From: CAMDPA01 sp965223035
GTDB lineage: Bacteria > Pseudomonadota > Alphaproteobacteria > Rhizobiales > Hyphomicrobiaceae
Direction of reading: 5' to 3'
DNA length: 64,000 nt
Assembly: GCA_965223035.1 (NCBI GenBank)
Contig: OZ244980.1
Coordinates: 4,154,001 to 4,218,000, forward strand
In this document: positions 1-8,803 of the stretch, piece after piece
How positions within the stretch are numbered: position 1 is the stretch's first letter
Layout of the letters: each line of letters starts with the position of its first letter
Made by a program: the position numbers and the translations under genes
The notes under the pieces: generated by a model
Told to the model about the DNA's origin: nothing
What the model saw: the letters and a program-made list of their open reading frames with translations, nothing else
Database searches by the model: none

Positions 1-178
1 CACGATTGATGTTGATGACCTGGGCCAGCGATTTTCTGCCCTCGCTGTTCTCCAATACAGCAAGGTCATTGAAGCGAACCACAGCCGGTTGGCCATCGGC
101 CGGTGCCGGCACGTAAACCTTGACGATGTCCCCGACAATTTCGAGAATACGATTATAGCGCACCAAGTCACGCAGCAT
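1..178 (-). CDS. Rotary ATPase (V/A-type ATP synthase subunit B-like), N-terminal part only
   Basis: The first 59 residues of a protein that runs off the left edge. The ATG at 178 has a good Shine-Dalgarno (AGGAG, seven bases upstream). The visible part starts MLRDLVRYNRILEIVGDIV and continues with a beta-barrel-like stretch (VVRFNDLAVLENSEGRKSLAQ). This resembles the N-terminal barrel domain of the non-catalytic B subunit of bacterial V/A-type ATPases, which couple ion transport to ATP turnover. Only the least conserved domain is visible and the Walker region lies outside the window, so the family is a guess from the fold signature and the spacing of VGDIV and SLAQVI. It could be another beta-barrel ATPase N-terminus. 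Confidence 0.45.
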   Translation of the reverse strand, partial: MLRDLVRYNRILEIVGDIVKVYVPAPADGQPAVVRFNDLAVLENSEGRKSLAQVININR

Positions 179-394
179 AACCAACTCCTAGACCAACGAC
201 GGTCCAAATTCGTAGCCGAACGCTTCTCGAAATATCGAATTTAATTGCTTGGCCAGGCGACCCAAGTCATTGATCGAGTTGCACCAGATTGACGGCGTTT
301 CGTCAAGGCGGGTCGGTCTCCGGCTCCGCGCCGGAGCGTCGGTTAGGGACCGTGCAAATTGCCGAAAAGCACCGGCCCCATTTTTCAGCCATGG

Positions 395-533
395 CTAGAG
401 CAACCTGCCTTTAATCGGAATCGGAACGATCCCGATTAGAGGGAGAAAGTTGCTCTACACTTTAAGAGCGATCATCTTTGCGCCTTTAATCGGAACCGGC
501 TTTGCGGTTCCGATTTATGGCGCGATGATCTAG
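395..533 (+). repeat. CTAG-bounded double-hairpin repeat, copy 1 (139 bp)
   Basis: Starts CTAGAGCAACCTGCC and ends GCGATGATCTAG. It contains two successive hairpins, the second with stem CGGAACC/GGTTCCG. Same element as at 8650, 16037, 20018, 20213, 29424, 53101 and 55320. Confidence 0.9.
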
Positions 534-1202
534 TCCAAGCCGGCCGCAGCGCTGGAGAATCCGGCAGGGTGGTATAGGCCGGGATAGAAGGGTTATCGAT
601 CAAGCGCGGCATATTGGTTGAAAACGCCCCCGGCCGCCTCCCGCTGCAAGTTTTATCGGCGGCATGTCATCGGCGGAACGCGACACACCATGCTTGTGAT
701 CGAGATCGACTGATTTGAGCGAGAGCGCCGATCGCGGCCCCGCGCCGCGCCATCCACCGCCGCCACCGCGGTCATCCGTGCGGCAGTTGGTCTCACGGCT
801 GGGCTCGAGCCATGCCACTGGGATCGCCCAATGGCTCCACATCATGAAGCTCAGTCCGAATGCTTAATCATGAATTGAGGACACGGCAAATGCGGTCGAT
901 GGTGCCCTTACGAGGCCGCACACGTTGCCAGTCGCTCTAACAACTGCGATGATCTAAATTGGGCGCATCCGGAAGGGTGCCGCGCGCGGTGATATGTCCG
1001 CCGCAGACGCGATATGACGACGGACGCAATGCTGACCCAACTATCGGCCGTCATAAACCGGATAATGGCTTGAATACAGTCAATCGAGTGCGACGAGAAC
1101 AGCAATCCAAAAGCTGATGGTATACCGGAATAAGCGATCCGGCCTCAGTTACCTGAAAAATCTGATAAATCGACAAACCGATAGAGAAGCGAAATCAAAG
1201 TC
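534..1202. other. Gene-poor stretch before the CoA-transferase genes
   Basis: No open frame here has recognisable protein character or a ribosome binding site. The promoter of the downstream plus-strand cluster presumably lies near the 3' end. I see no further repeat. Confidence 0.5.
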
Positions 1203-1871
1203 ATGCGTAGTAGCGACATGCGCAGAGCCATCAAGGCCCAAGAGGCTGCCGACTTGATCCCGGACGGGGCAGTCCTGTTGATCGGCGGATTTATGGCGGT
1301 CGGCTCACCCCACCGACTGATCGATGCGATCGTCGAGCGTGGCACGACAGGTTTGACAATCGTTGCCAACGACACAGCTCAACCCGGCCAGGGCATCGGC
1401 AAGCTGATTTCGGCCGGCCTGGTGCGCAAGGTGATCGCCTCCCACATTGGCCTCAATCCCGAAACCCAAAAGAAGATGATGGACGGTGAGATCGAGGTCG
1501 AGTTGGTCCCGCAAGGTACGCTGGTCGAGCGGATCCGCTGCGGCGGTGTCGGTCTTGGTGGAGTGCTTACGGCGACAGGCCTTGGCACACCGGTCGAGGA
1601 AGGGAAACAAATCCTAGAGATTGGGGGCAAACGGTATCTGTTGGAGACTCCGATCCGTGGTGACTTTGCGCTGATCGCGGCCCGCCAGGCCGATTACGTC
1701 GGCAATCTGGAATACTCGCTGACTGCCCATAATTTCAATCCGATCATGGCGATGGCCGCCGATACCGTGATTGCCGAACCTCAGCACATCGTACCGGTCG
1801 GCGTGATCTCGCCGGACGCTGTCAAGACGCCCGGCGTTCTCGTCGATCATTTGTTGGAAAGGGCCGCTTGA
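1203..1871 (+). CDS. CoA-transferase subunit A (AtoD/ScoA family)
   Basis: A 222-aa protein of the family I CoA-transferase alpha subunits, which with a beta subunit moves CoA between acyl-CoA and a free acid such as acetate, acetoacetate or butyrate. Family signatures are the N-terminal GAVLLIGGFMAVGSP loop, the central GGVGLGGVLTATGLGTPVEEGK segment and the C-terminal MAMAADTVIAEP. Length matches AtoD (about 220 aa). An alternative ATG at 1218 would give a start nearer to the family consensus; neither has a strong ribosome site. The stop overlaps the start of the beta subunit gene by one base (TGATG), so the two are translationally coupled. The acid substrate cannot be told from sequence; the neighbouring acetate genes suggest short-chain acids. 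Confidence 0.85.
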   Translation: MRSSDMRRAIKAQEAADLIPDGAVLLIGGFMAVGSPHRLIDAIVERGTTGLTIVANDTAQPGQGIGKLISAGLVRKVIASHIGLNPETQKKMMDGEIEVELVPQGTLVERIRCGGVGLGGVLTATGLGTPVEEGKQILEIGGKRYLLETPIRGDFALIAARQADYVGNLEYSLTAHNFNPIMAMAADTVIAEPQHIVPVGVISPDAVKTPGVLVDHLLERAA

Positions 1872-2524
1872 TGGATGCCAAAGAGATCATTGCCCGGCGC
1901 GTAGCCAAGGAAATTCAGCCTAACTCGCTCGTTAATCTTGGAATTGGGTTGCCGAGCCTGGTGGCCAATTACCTTCCGTCGGATGTCCACGTCTTCTTCC
2001 AGGCTGAAAACGGCGTCATCGGTCTAGGAGCACGACCGCCGGAGGGGATGGAGGACCCGGACTTGACCGACGCCGGCGGCGGCTTCGTGACGGCTGTGCC
2101 CGGGGCCGCCTCGATCGACAGCGCCATGAGCTTTGGGCTGATCCGGGGTGGCCATCTTGACATGACCGTGCTCGGCGGCCTGCAGGTCGACGAGCGCGGC
2201 TTTTTGGCCAACTGGATGATCCCGGGCAAAATGGTGCCGGGCATGGGCGGCGCGATGGACCTGGTGGTCGGCGCAAATCGCGTGGTGGTGGCGATGGTCC
2301 ATGCGGCCAAGGGCACGCCCAAGATCGTCAGAAAATGTTCGCTGCCGTTGACCGCGTCGCGACGCGTGAGCTTAATTATCACTGAGATGGCGGTCATTGA
2401 GCCGACGGAGGACGGGCTTTTTCTGCGCGAACACGGCCCCGGTGTTTCGCTCGAGCAGATCCAGAAGGCGACGGAGGCGCGGCTGATTGTCCCTGATCAG
2501 GTCACCGAAATGAACTTGGCGTGA
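1871..2524 (+). CDS. CoA-transferase subunit B (AtoA/ScoB family)
   Basis: A 217-aa catalytic beta subunit partnering the preceding gene. The active-site glutamate that forms the glutamyl-CoA thioester is in the motif QAENGVIGLG (E46). NLGIGLP near residue 23 and the central DLVVGANRVVVAMVHAAKG also match the family. ATG 1871 is preferred over the TTG at 1868 because it forms the usual TGATG overlap with the alpha subunit. It is followed by a 240-bp gap before fabI, which contains a perfect palindrome. Acetate or acetoacetate CoA-transferase activity fits the following phosphotransacetylase and acetate kinase, but substrate specificity is inferred from context only. Confidence 0.87.
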   Translation: MDAKEIIARRVAKEIQPNSLVNLGIGLPSLVANYLPSDVHVFFQAENGVIGLGARPPEGMEDPDLTDAGGGFVTAVPGAASIDSAMSFGLIRGGHLDMTVLGGLQVDERGFLANWMIPGKMVPGMGGAMDLVVGANRVVVAMVHAAKGTPKIVRKCSLPLTASRRVSLIITEMAVIEPTEDGLFLREHGPGVSLEQIQKATEARLIVPDQVTEMNLA

Positions 2525-2719
2525 CCATCAAGCCGCCAATGGAGTTCGCTTGGTAAATTTCTGCGTCGGCCCCCCGCGTGCTAAATCTGCGCGAGTTTGT
2601 CGCCGCGCGGCCGCTTAAATCCCTCATTTTTCAGTGAAACTGCATTTGACCTCGTTAGCCGGGTCACGCTTCGAGCGGGCCAAATTTTTTTTCAGCTTTC
2701 ATGCCTGCGTCACTCGAGT

Positions 2720-2736
2720 ATATTGCAATGCAATAT
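2720..2736. promoter_or_regulatory. Perfect 17-bp palindrome upstream of fabI, candidate PhaR-type operator
   Basis: ATATTGCAATGCAATAT is an exact 8+1+8 inverted repeat, 29 bases before the fabI ATG. TGC/GCA dyads are the kind of site bound by PhaR regulators, and a phaR gene is present in this window (45064-45804). A weaker dyad of similar form lies upstream of phaA at 45958-45974. The assignment to PhaR is inference. Confidence 0.5.
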
Positions 2737-2764
2737 CGGATTTCATTTATTCGGCGAGGTCGGT

Positions 2765-3529
2765 ATGTTTCGGCTTGAAGGAACCAAGGCGCTGGTCGTC
2801 GGGATCGCTAACGACCAATCGATCGCCTGGGGATGCGCGAAAGCTTTAGCGGCGCAGGGCGCCGAACTGGCTATCACGTATCTCAATGAAAAGGCTGAGC
2901 GCTTTGTGCGACCTCTCGCGGAAGAGTTGGACTCGGAAATCGTCATGCCGCTCGACGTCCGCAACGATGCCGAGTTGGACAGGCTCTTCGCCGAAATCAC
3001 GGAGCGATGGGGGCGGCTCGACACGCTGCTTCACTCGATTGCATTTGCGCCCAAAGATGATCTTCACGGTAGGGTTATCGATTGCTCACCCGACGGGTTT
3101 GCGCTCGCGATGGACGTTTCTGTGCATTCCTTTTTGCGGATGATCAAAAAAGCGGAGCCGCTGATGCCGCACGGCGGCACCTGCATGACGGTGTCGTTCC
3201 AGGGTTCGACCCGTGTCGTCTCGCGCTACAATGTGATGGGACCGGTCAAAGCGGCGCTCGAGGCTGCCGTACGCTATGCGGCGGTGGAACTGGGTCCGAA
3301 GGGCATTTCGGTCCACGCGCTGTCGCCGGGACCGCTGAAAACCCGCGCCGCGTCGGGCATCGCCGAGTTTGACGAGCTGCTTGATGCCGCCGCAGCCCGT
3401 GCGCCGACCCATCACCTTGCAACCATCGAGGATGTGGGCGCCTACGCGGCATTTCTTGCCAGTCGCGAGGCCTTTAACGTGACCGGCGGTGTTCACCCGA
3501 TCGATGGTGGATACGGCATCATCGGCTGA
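2765..3529 (+). CDS. fabI: Enoyl-ACP reductase (FabI-like SDR)
   Basis: A 254-aa short-chain dehydrogenase/reductase of the FabI branch, which reduces trans-2-enoyl-ACP with NAD(P)H in fatty acid synthesis. Signatures are the FabI-type cofactor loop LVVGIANDQSIAWG, the HSIAFAPKDDL segment, and the YNVMGPVKAALEA helix carrying catalytic Y155 and K162. The residue equivalent to E. coli Y146 is Phe (F145), so this copy departs from canonical FabI. It starts at ATG 2765, giving the usual length; an upstream in-frame extension lacks FabI homology. The gene stop overlaps the next start (TGATG). Its place inside a PHA/acetate cluster rather than with fab genes suggests a specialised role alongside the DUF3141 protein. 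Confidence 0.85.
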   Translation: MFRLEGTKALVVGIANDQSIAWGCAKALAAQGAELAITYLNEKAERFVRPLAEELDSEIVMPLDVRNDAELDRLFAEITERWGRLDTLLHSIAFAPKDDLHGRVIDCSPDGFALAMDVSVHSFLRMIKKAEPLMPHGGTCMTVSFQGSTRVVSRYNVMGPVKAALEAAVRYAAVELGPKGISVHALSPGPLKTRAASGIAEFDELLDAAAARAPTHHLATIEDVGAYAAFLASREAFNVTGGVHPIDGGYGIIG

Positions 3530-5973
3530 TGGAGAGTGCTGTGACGAATAACGCATTGATGGAAATCGGAACCGAAAAGAACATCGGTGAGATGATTGAA
3601 AGTGCTGCGCGGGCTCGGAGCAATCAATTCTTTGCGCTGGCATCGCAACTGTATGAAGTCACGGAAACCGCCGATCTGATACTCAGGTCGGCGACACGTC
3701 ACGCGTCGCAGATCTCCAGCACCCACAATGCGAGAAGCAAGCGGTCGCTCGCCAACTTGCATGACGCCATGGATCGCCTCCGCCCAGAGACCGCCGGTCA
3801 TGATCTGGCGAGCAGCTTCGCCGCTTATTTGCGGGATGCAGCCGAGCGTTGGATCCTCACGTTGGACGTTTTGCGTGAGCGTGGCGACATTTTCTTGCAG
3901 CACGAAGCCGCCGGTTGTCCGCCCGTGCTGATCTACGATTACGAAGTGATCATTGACGGCGCCAACTTGCCTGAACCGTGCAATTATCAATTGTTGCGGA
4001 TCATCCCGCCGCCGGGCGTGACGGTGCTGGAAAACAAGCGGCCCTATGTCATCATTGATCCGCGGGCCGGCCATGGCGGCGGCATCGGTGGCTTCAAGTT
4101 CGACAGTCAGGTCGGCGTCGCCCTCAAGGACGGGCACCCGGTCTACTTCGTCAGCTTCAAACGGGCCCCGGAGGAAACCCAGACGCTCGCCGATGTCACG
4201 CGAGCCGAAGCGGAATTCATTCGAGAGGTGATGCGGCGCCATCCCAACAGCTCCAGACCGGCGGTGACGGGTAACTGTCAGGGTGGCTGGGCCACCCTAT
4301 TACTCGCCGCAACCAATCCTGACCTCACCGGTCCGATCGTCCTCAACGGTGCCCCGGTCGCCACATGGTCCGGCGAGGTGGGCGTCAACCCGATGCGCTA
4401 CAACGCCGGCCTGCTCGGCGGCACCTGGCAACCGATGCTTTGGTCGGACTTTGGCGGCGGCATTTTCGACGGCGCCCATCTGGTGATGAATTTCGAGCTG
4501 CTGAACCCGAGCCGGAACTTCTTCCGGAAGTACTACGACATCTACGCAACCATCGACAGCGGTAGAGATCGCTTCTTGGACTTCGAACGCTGGTGGGGCG
4601 GGTTCTTCTTGTTGAACGAACCCGAGATCCATTGGATCGTCGAGCAGCTGTTCGTTGGCAATCGGCTTGTTAAAAATCAGGCGCAGCTGGAGCCCGGACG
4701 CCCGATCGACGTCAAGCGCGTTCAAGCTCCGATCATCGTCTTCACCAGTCATGGCGACAATATCACCCCGCCGCAACAGGCGTTGAACTGGATCGTCGAC
4801 ACCTATGCCGATATCGAAGAAATTCGCATCCGCGGTCAACGCATCATCTATATGGTCCACAATGACGTCGGGCACCTCGGCATCTTTGTGTCGTCGAAGA
4901 TCGCCAAGAAAGAGCACACCGAGGTTTCCTCGACCATGAAGACGATCGAGGCCCTTGCTCCCGGCCTTTATGAGATGATCGTCGACGCCGTGGAAGGCAG
5001 CGGACAGGACAAGAAATTCCTGGTGAGCTTTGCCGAGCGCACCATGGAGGACATCAAAAAGTTGGACGACGGACGCAGCGATGAGCTGCCGTTCTCAGCG
5101 GTGGCGCGCGTCTCGGAGACCCAGGCGGAATTCTATGATGTCATGGTCCGACCCTGGGTCCGCGCGATGGTGACCAAGCCCTTCGCCGATGCCACCCGCC
5201 ATCTTCATCCGTTGCGATTGCAGCGCTCGCTCCTGTCGTCGAGAAATCCCGTCGTTGCCCCGATCCAATCCGCGGCAGACGCAGTCCGGCAAAACCGACA
5301 TCCCGCCCCGGCCGACAATCCCTTCCTTTATGCAGAGCGGATCGGCGCGGATCTGATCGAGCAATGGATGGACATGGCGCGCGATGTTCGCGACGCGATG
5401 TATGAAATATCGTTCTACGCGATCTGGGGATGGCCGTGGACCTTGGCCTATGGCAAGCCGTTCGCAACACGCCGCCCGCTCAAGAAGCCGGAAGAGTTGC
5501 GGGCCTTGCCGGAGGTCAGGTCGGCGCTGCTGCACATTGAAACGGGCGGCTTCGTCGAAGCCGTCATCCGCATGCTGGTGCTGCTTGCTGAAAGCCGTGG
5601 CAATGTGCGGCGGGATCGGCTGGAGCGGTCGGCGGCCGTGCTGACACGCGACGAACCGTTCTGCTCGTTAAGCATGGATCAGCGCGCGCGCATCATCCAT
5701 GAACAGACTCTTGTGGCCACCTTTGAGCCCGATCGGGCGATCGAAACACTGCCAAATCTACTGTCCGATCGGAAAGATCGCGAACTTGCTGCCGCCGTGG
5801 CGCAATACGTTCCAGGGCCGATCGACGAAATGGCCCCCCACACCTTGGCCATGCTTCAGCGCTTCCGTGAAGTACTAGGCCTAGCCCCAGCCACCGAGGA
5901 CGTGAGGGAGGACCCACTCGCTTCTTTGCCGCGAAAGTTGCTAACGGAACAAGTGGGAACCGCAGCAGAATGA
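3529..5973 (+). CDS. DUF3141 / PHA synthase-like alpha/beta hydrolase
   Basis: An 814-aa protein of the DUF3141 family, related to polyhydroxyalkanoate synthases. It has the synthase-type nucleophile box G-N-C-Q-G-G with Cys250 instead of serine, a candidate acid Asp410 in HGDNITPP, and a candidate base His449 in NDVGHLGIF, in the order expected for an alpha/beta hydrolase triad. It is longer than PhaC (about 600 aa) because of N- and C-terminal helical extensions; the C-terminal 250 residues have no recognised catalytic motif. No signal peptide is seen. It is translationally coupled on both sides (start overlaps fabI stop, stop overlaps the next ATG). I infer thioester chemistry on hydroxyacyl-CoA or a related substrate. 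Family biochemistry is poorly defined, so the product is uncertain. Confidence 0.8.
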   Translation: MESAVTNNALMEIGTEKNIGEMIESAARARSNQFFALASQLYEVTETADLILRSATRHASQISSTHNARSKRSLANLHDAMDRLRPETAGHDLASSFAAYLRDAAERWILTLDVLRERGDIFLQHEAAGCPPVLIYDYEVIIDGANLPEPCNYQLLRIIPPPGVTVLENKRPYVIIDPRAGHGGGIGGFKFDSQVGVALKDGHPVYFVSFKRAPEETQTLADVTRAEAEFIREVMRRHPNSSRPAVTGNCQGGWATLLLAATNPDLTGPIVLNGAPVATWSGEVGVNPMRYNAGLLGGTWQPMLWSDFGGGIFDGAHLVMNFELLNPSRNFFRKYYDIYATIDSGRDRFLDFERWWGGFFLLNEPEIHWIVEQLFVGNRLVKNQAQLEPGRPIDVKRVQAPIIVFTSHGDNITPPQQALNWIVDTYADIEEIRIRGQRIIYMVHNDVGHLGIFVSSKIAKKEHTEVSSTMKTIEALAPGLYEMIVDAVEGSGQDKKFLVSFAERTMEDIKKLDDGRSDELPFSAVARVSETQAEFYDVMVRPWVRAMVTKPFADATRHLHPLRLQRSLLSSRNPVVAPIQSAADAVRQNRHPAPADNPFLYAERIGADLIEQWMDMARDVRDAMYEISFYAIWGWPWTLAYGKPFATRRPLKKPEELRALPEVRSALLHIETGGFVEAVIRMLVLLAESRGNVRRDRLERSAAVLTRDEPFCSLSMDQRARIIHEQTLVATFEPDRAIETLPNLLSDRKDRELAAAVAQYVPGPIDEMAPHTLAMLQRFREVLGLAPATEDVREDPLASLPRKLLTEQVGTAAE

Positions 5974-7382
5974 CCCGCTTACACAATAGGACGTATGCCG
6001 AGTTGGATGTCGGCGATGAAGCCGAACTGACGCGCGTTTGCACGCAGGACGATTTCTACGTGTTCGCAAATGCGTCCGGCAACCACAATCCGATGCACTT
6101 GGCGCTGCACGACGGTGATGGAGACGGCACCAGAGAGGCCATTGCCCCAGCCATGTGGGTCGGCTCGCTGATCTCGGCGGTGCTCGGTAACATTCTCCCG
6201 GGTGCCGGAACGCTTTATCGAAAGCAGAACTTGGAGTTCCTCGACCGAGCGCAAGCCGGCGACGAACTGATCGCCAGGGTCAGGGTGCGGGAAAAATGTG
6301 CCGAGAACGTTGTCGTTCTCGATACCACCGTGACCCGCAAGGCCGACGATGCGCTGATTGTCTGCGGCAAGGCCGAGGTCCGCGCGCCGGCACAAAAAAT
6401 GAGCTTCGAGGATATAGATATCCCCGGCCTGGTGGTGCAAAGGCATCGCCATTTTGAAGCGCTGATCGCGCGCGCAGAACCGCTGCCGCCAATCCCAACG
6501 GCGGTGGTGGCGCCCGAGGAGCCGAACTCGCTGGGGGGTGTGCTGCTCGCCATGCGGCACACCATCATTTCGCCGATCCTGGTCGGCGACACAGCCAAAA
6601 TCCGAGCCACGGCGCGGGAGCTTGGTGAAGATCTTGACGGGCTCGAGATCGTTGAGGCGCACGACCATCCGGCTGCCGCCCACTTGGCCGTCGACTTGGT
6701 CGCGGCCGGCCGCGCCCACGTGTTGATGAAAGGTCACCTGCACACTGATGAGCTATTGCGCGCGGCGCTGCGCAAGGAAAAAGGGCTGCGGGCGGGGCGT
6801 CGCCTCACCCATGTGTTCGTGATGGATGTGCCCGGCTTGCAGCACCCGTTGCTGGTCACCGATGCGGCCATCAACATCGATCCGGACCTCGCAACCAAGG
6901 TCGACATCGTTCAAAACGCCATTGACCTGGCCCTATCGATCGGCATCGAGCAGCCGAAAGTCGGTGTGTTATCCGCCGTGGAGACGGTCAATCCGCAAAT
7001 TCCGTCCTCGGTCGACGCCGCTTTGCTGTCCAAGATGGCCGAACGCGGACAGATCAAGGGCGGAATGGTCGACGGCCCGCTGGCGATGGACAATGCCGTC
7101 GATCTCGCCGCCGCGCGCACCAAGGGCATCAAATCGCAGGTCGCCGGCCGTGCCGAAATCCTGGTGGCGCCCAACCTCGACGCCGGAAACATGCTCGCCA
7201 AGCAGCTGACCTACATCTCGAAGGCTGAAGGTGCCGGCGTCGTGCTCGGCGCAAAAGTACCGATCATTCTGACCTCGCGCGCGGATGGCGACGCCGCGCG
7301 CCTCGCCTCGTGCGCCGTCGCCGCGCTGCACGACGCCCGGATATCTGGTAAATCTCCTAGCATCTTGCAGGCCGCGCAGTGA
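5970..7382 (+). CDS. MaoC-hotdog / phosphate acetyl(butyryl)transferase fusion
   Basis: A 470-aa two-domain protein. Residues 1-150 are a MaoC-like hotdog domain with the hydratase signature FANASGNHNPMHL. Residues about 160-465 are a PTA/PTB domain that exchanges acyl-CoA and phosphate for acyl-phosphate, with SAVETVNPQIPSSVDAALL and GPLAMDNAV typical of the family. This is the known bifunctional enoyl-CoA hydratase/phosphate acetyltransferase architecture. It overlaps the DUF3141 stop by four bases (ATGA) and its own stop overlaps the acetate kinase GTG (GTGA). With the kinase it forms an acyl-CoA to acyl-phosphate to acid plus ATP route; with the CoA-transferase upstream it lets the cell move short acids in both directions. 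Confidence 0.88.
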   Translation: MTRLHNRTYAELDVGDEAELTRVCTQDDFYVFANASGNHNPMHLALHDGDGDGTREAIAPAMWVGSLISAVLGNILPGAGTLYRKQNLEFLDRAQAGDELIARVRVREKCAENVVVLDTTVTRKADDALIVCGKAEVRAPAQKMSFEDIDIPGLVVQRHRHFEALIARAEPLPPIPTAVVAPEEPNSLGGVLLAMRHTIISPILVGDTAKIRATARELGEDLDGLEIVEAHDHPAAAHLAVDLVAAGRAHVLMKGHLHTDELLRAALRKEKGLRAGRRLTHVFVMDVPGLQHPLLVTDAAINIDPDLATKVDIVQNAIDLALSIGIEQPKVGVLSAVETVNPQIPSSVDAALLSKMAERGQIKGGMVDGPLAMDNAVDLAAARTKGIKSQVAGRAEILVAPNLDAGNMLAKQLTYISKAEGAGVVLGAKVPIILTSRADGDAARLASCAVAALHDARISGKSPSILQAAQ

Positions 7383-8563
7383 CCGCGTACACGCTGACCC
7401 TCAATGCCGGGTCCTCATCCATCAAGTTTGCGCTGTTTGCCTTGCAGGACGGCACGAGCGGAGATCCCATCCTCCGCATATCCGGGCAAGTGGAACGGAT
7501 TGGCGGCGAGCCCCGGCTTGCCGCCAAGGCTGCGCAAGGTGACCGCTTCGACAAGGCCCTGCGCACCGACGCGGCCAACGACCATGCCGGCGCCCTCAGC
7601 GCCATCCTCGAGCTCGTTAACGCACAGGTTCCCGATGTCGACATTCCGATTGTCGGCCATCGCGTCGTCCACGGCGGCCCGGTGTTTGCAGCCCCTCAGC
7701 TGCTGGATGATGCTGTGCTTGCCGAGCTGGCGCGCTTGACCCCGTTTGCTCCGCTTCACCAACCGCACAATCTCGCCGGTGTCGAAGCCGCGCGCATCGC
7801 TTTTCCCCATGCCCGTCAGATCGCGTGCTTCGATACGGCGTTTCACCGCAATCATCCCTGGGTCAACGACGTCTTTGCGCTGCCGCGCGGTTACTACGAT
7901 AAGGGCATTCGCCGCTATGGCTTTCACGGCCTCAGCTACCAATACATCGCCGGTTTGCTGGCAGAACGGGCACCGTTGCTCCACCAGGGCCGCGTTGTCG
8001 TTGCCCATCTTGGCAACGGCGCCTCGATGTGCGGCCTGTCCGGCGGGCGATCGATCGGATCGACGATGGGCTTTTCCGCCCTTGATGGGCTACCGATGGG
8101 GACACGATGCGGCCAGTTGGATCCGGGGGTCCTGCTCTACCTCATCGAGCAGGAGGGGATGAACGGGCCGACCATCTCGGATCTGCTTTATCGGCAGTCC
8201 GGCTTGCTTGGATTGTCAGGGCTATCCAGTGACATGCGGACGCTCGAGGCCGCAGAGACACCTGAGGCGGCGGAAGCGATTGACTATTTCGTGTTTCGCG
8301 CTCGCCGCGAGCTGGGTGCTTTGGCCGCGGTGCTGGGTGGACTGGACGCGCTGGTGTTCACCGGCGGCATCGGCGAGAACTCGCGGCGGATCCGAGAGCG
8401 GGTGTGCGAAGGCATGGATTGGCTCGGCATTGAGCTCGACCGCGCGGCCAATGCCGACAACGCCTGGGTTGCATCGACAGAGCTCAGCCGCGTGCGGGTT
8501 TTGGTGATCCCAACCAACGAGGAGCTGGTCATTGCACGGGCCGCGGCGGCCCTGCTTGCTTGA
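7379..8563 (+). CDS. ackA: Acetate kinase
   Basis: A 394-aa ASKHA-fold acetokinase interconverting acetyl-phosphate plus ADP and acetate plus ATP in the cytosol. Motifs seen: N-terminal LTLNAGSSSIKFALF, HRVVHGG, the substrate-site CFDTAFH and HLGNGASMC, FSALDGLPMGTRCGQLDPG, and the C-terminal FTGGIGENS. Length is that of AckA (about 400). GTG start at 7379 overlaps the preceding stop. It is the last gene of a tightly coupled run beginning at fabI; 86 bases after the stop lies a CTAG-bounded repeat whose hairpins could end transcription. Confidence 0.95.
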   Translation: MTAYTLTLNAGSSSIKFALFALQDGTSGDPILRISGQVERIGGEPRLAAKAAQGDRFDKALRTDAANDHAGALSAILELVNAQVPDVDIPIVGHRVVHGGPVFAAPQLLDDAVLAELARLTPFAPLHQPHNLAGVEAARIAFPHARQIACFDTAFHRNHPWVNDVFALPRGYYDKGIRRYGFHGLSYQYIAGLLAERAPLLHQGRVVVAHLGNGASMCGLSGGRSIGSTMGFSALDGLPMGTRCGQLDPGVLLYLIEQEGMNGPTISDLLYRQSGLLGLSGLSSDMRTLEAAETPEAAEAIDYFVFRARRELGALAAVLGGLDALVFTGGIGENSRRIRERVCEGMDWLGIELDRAANADNAWVASTELSRVRVLVIPTNEELVIARAAAALLA

Positions 8564-8649
8564 CGAGCAACACCTGACGAGCAACAGCTGGGCCCACGGC
8601 GTCAAGTCAAACGCGTGCTGCGCCCGTCATTGTGTAGAAGCTTGCGCCA

Positions 8650-8803
8650 CTAGAGCAACCTGCCTTTAATCGGAATCGGAACGATCCCGATCAAAGGCAG
8701 TAAGTTGCTCTACACTTTTAGAGCGATCATCTTTGCGCCTTAAATCGGAACCGGCGCAATTGGAACCGGCGTTGCGGTTCCGATTTAAGGCGCGATGATC
8801 TAG
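8650..8803 (+). repeat. CTAG-bounded double-hairpin repeat, copy 2 (154 bp)
   Basis: Long form with a 15-bp extra segment (CGGCGCAATTGGAA) inside the second hairpin. It lies between the convergent acetate kinase and flavin monooxygenase genes. Its terminal CTAG (8800-8803) supplies the TAG stop codon of the minus-strand gene. Confidence 0.92.

Noticed and set aside
600..1105. Two minus-strand frames of 65-81 aa before the CoA-transferase genes
   Set aside because: No ribosome site, odd composition, no recognised homology.
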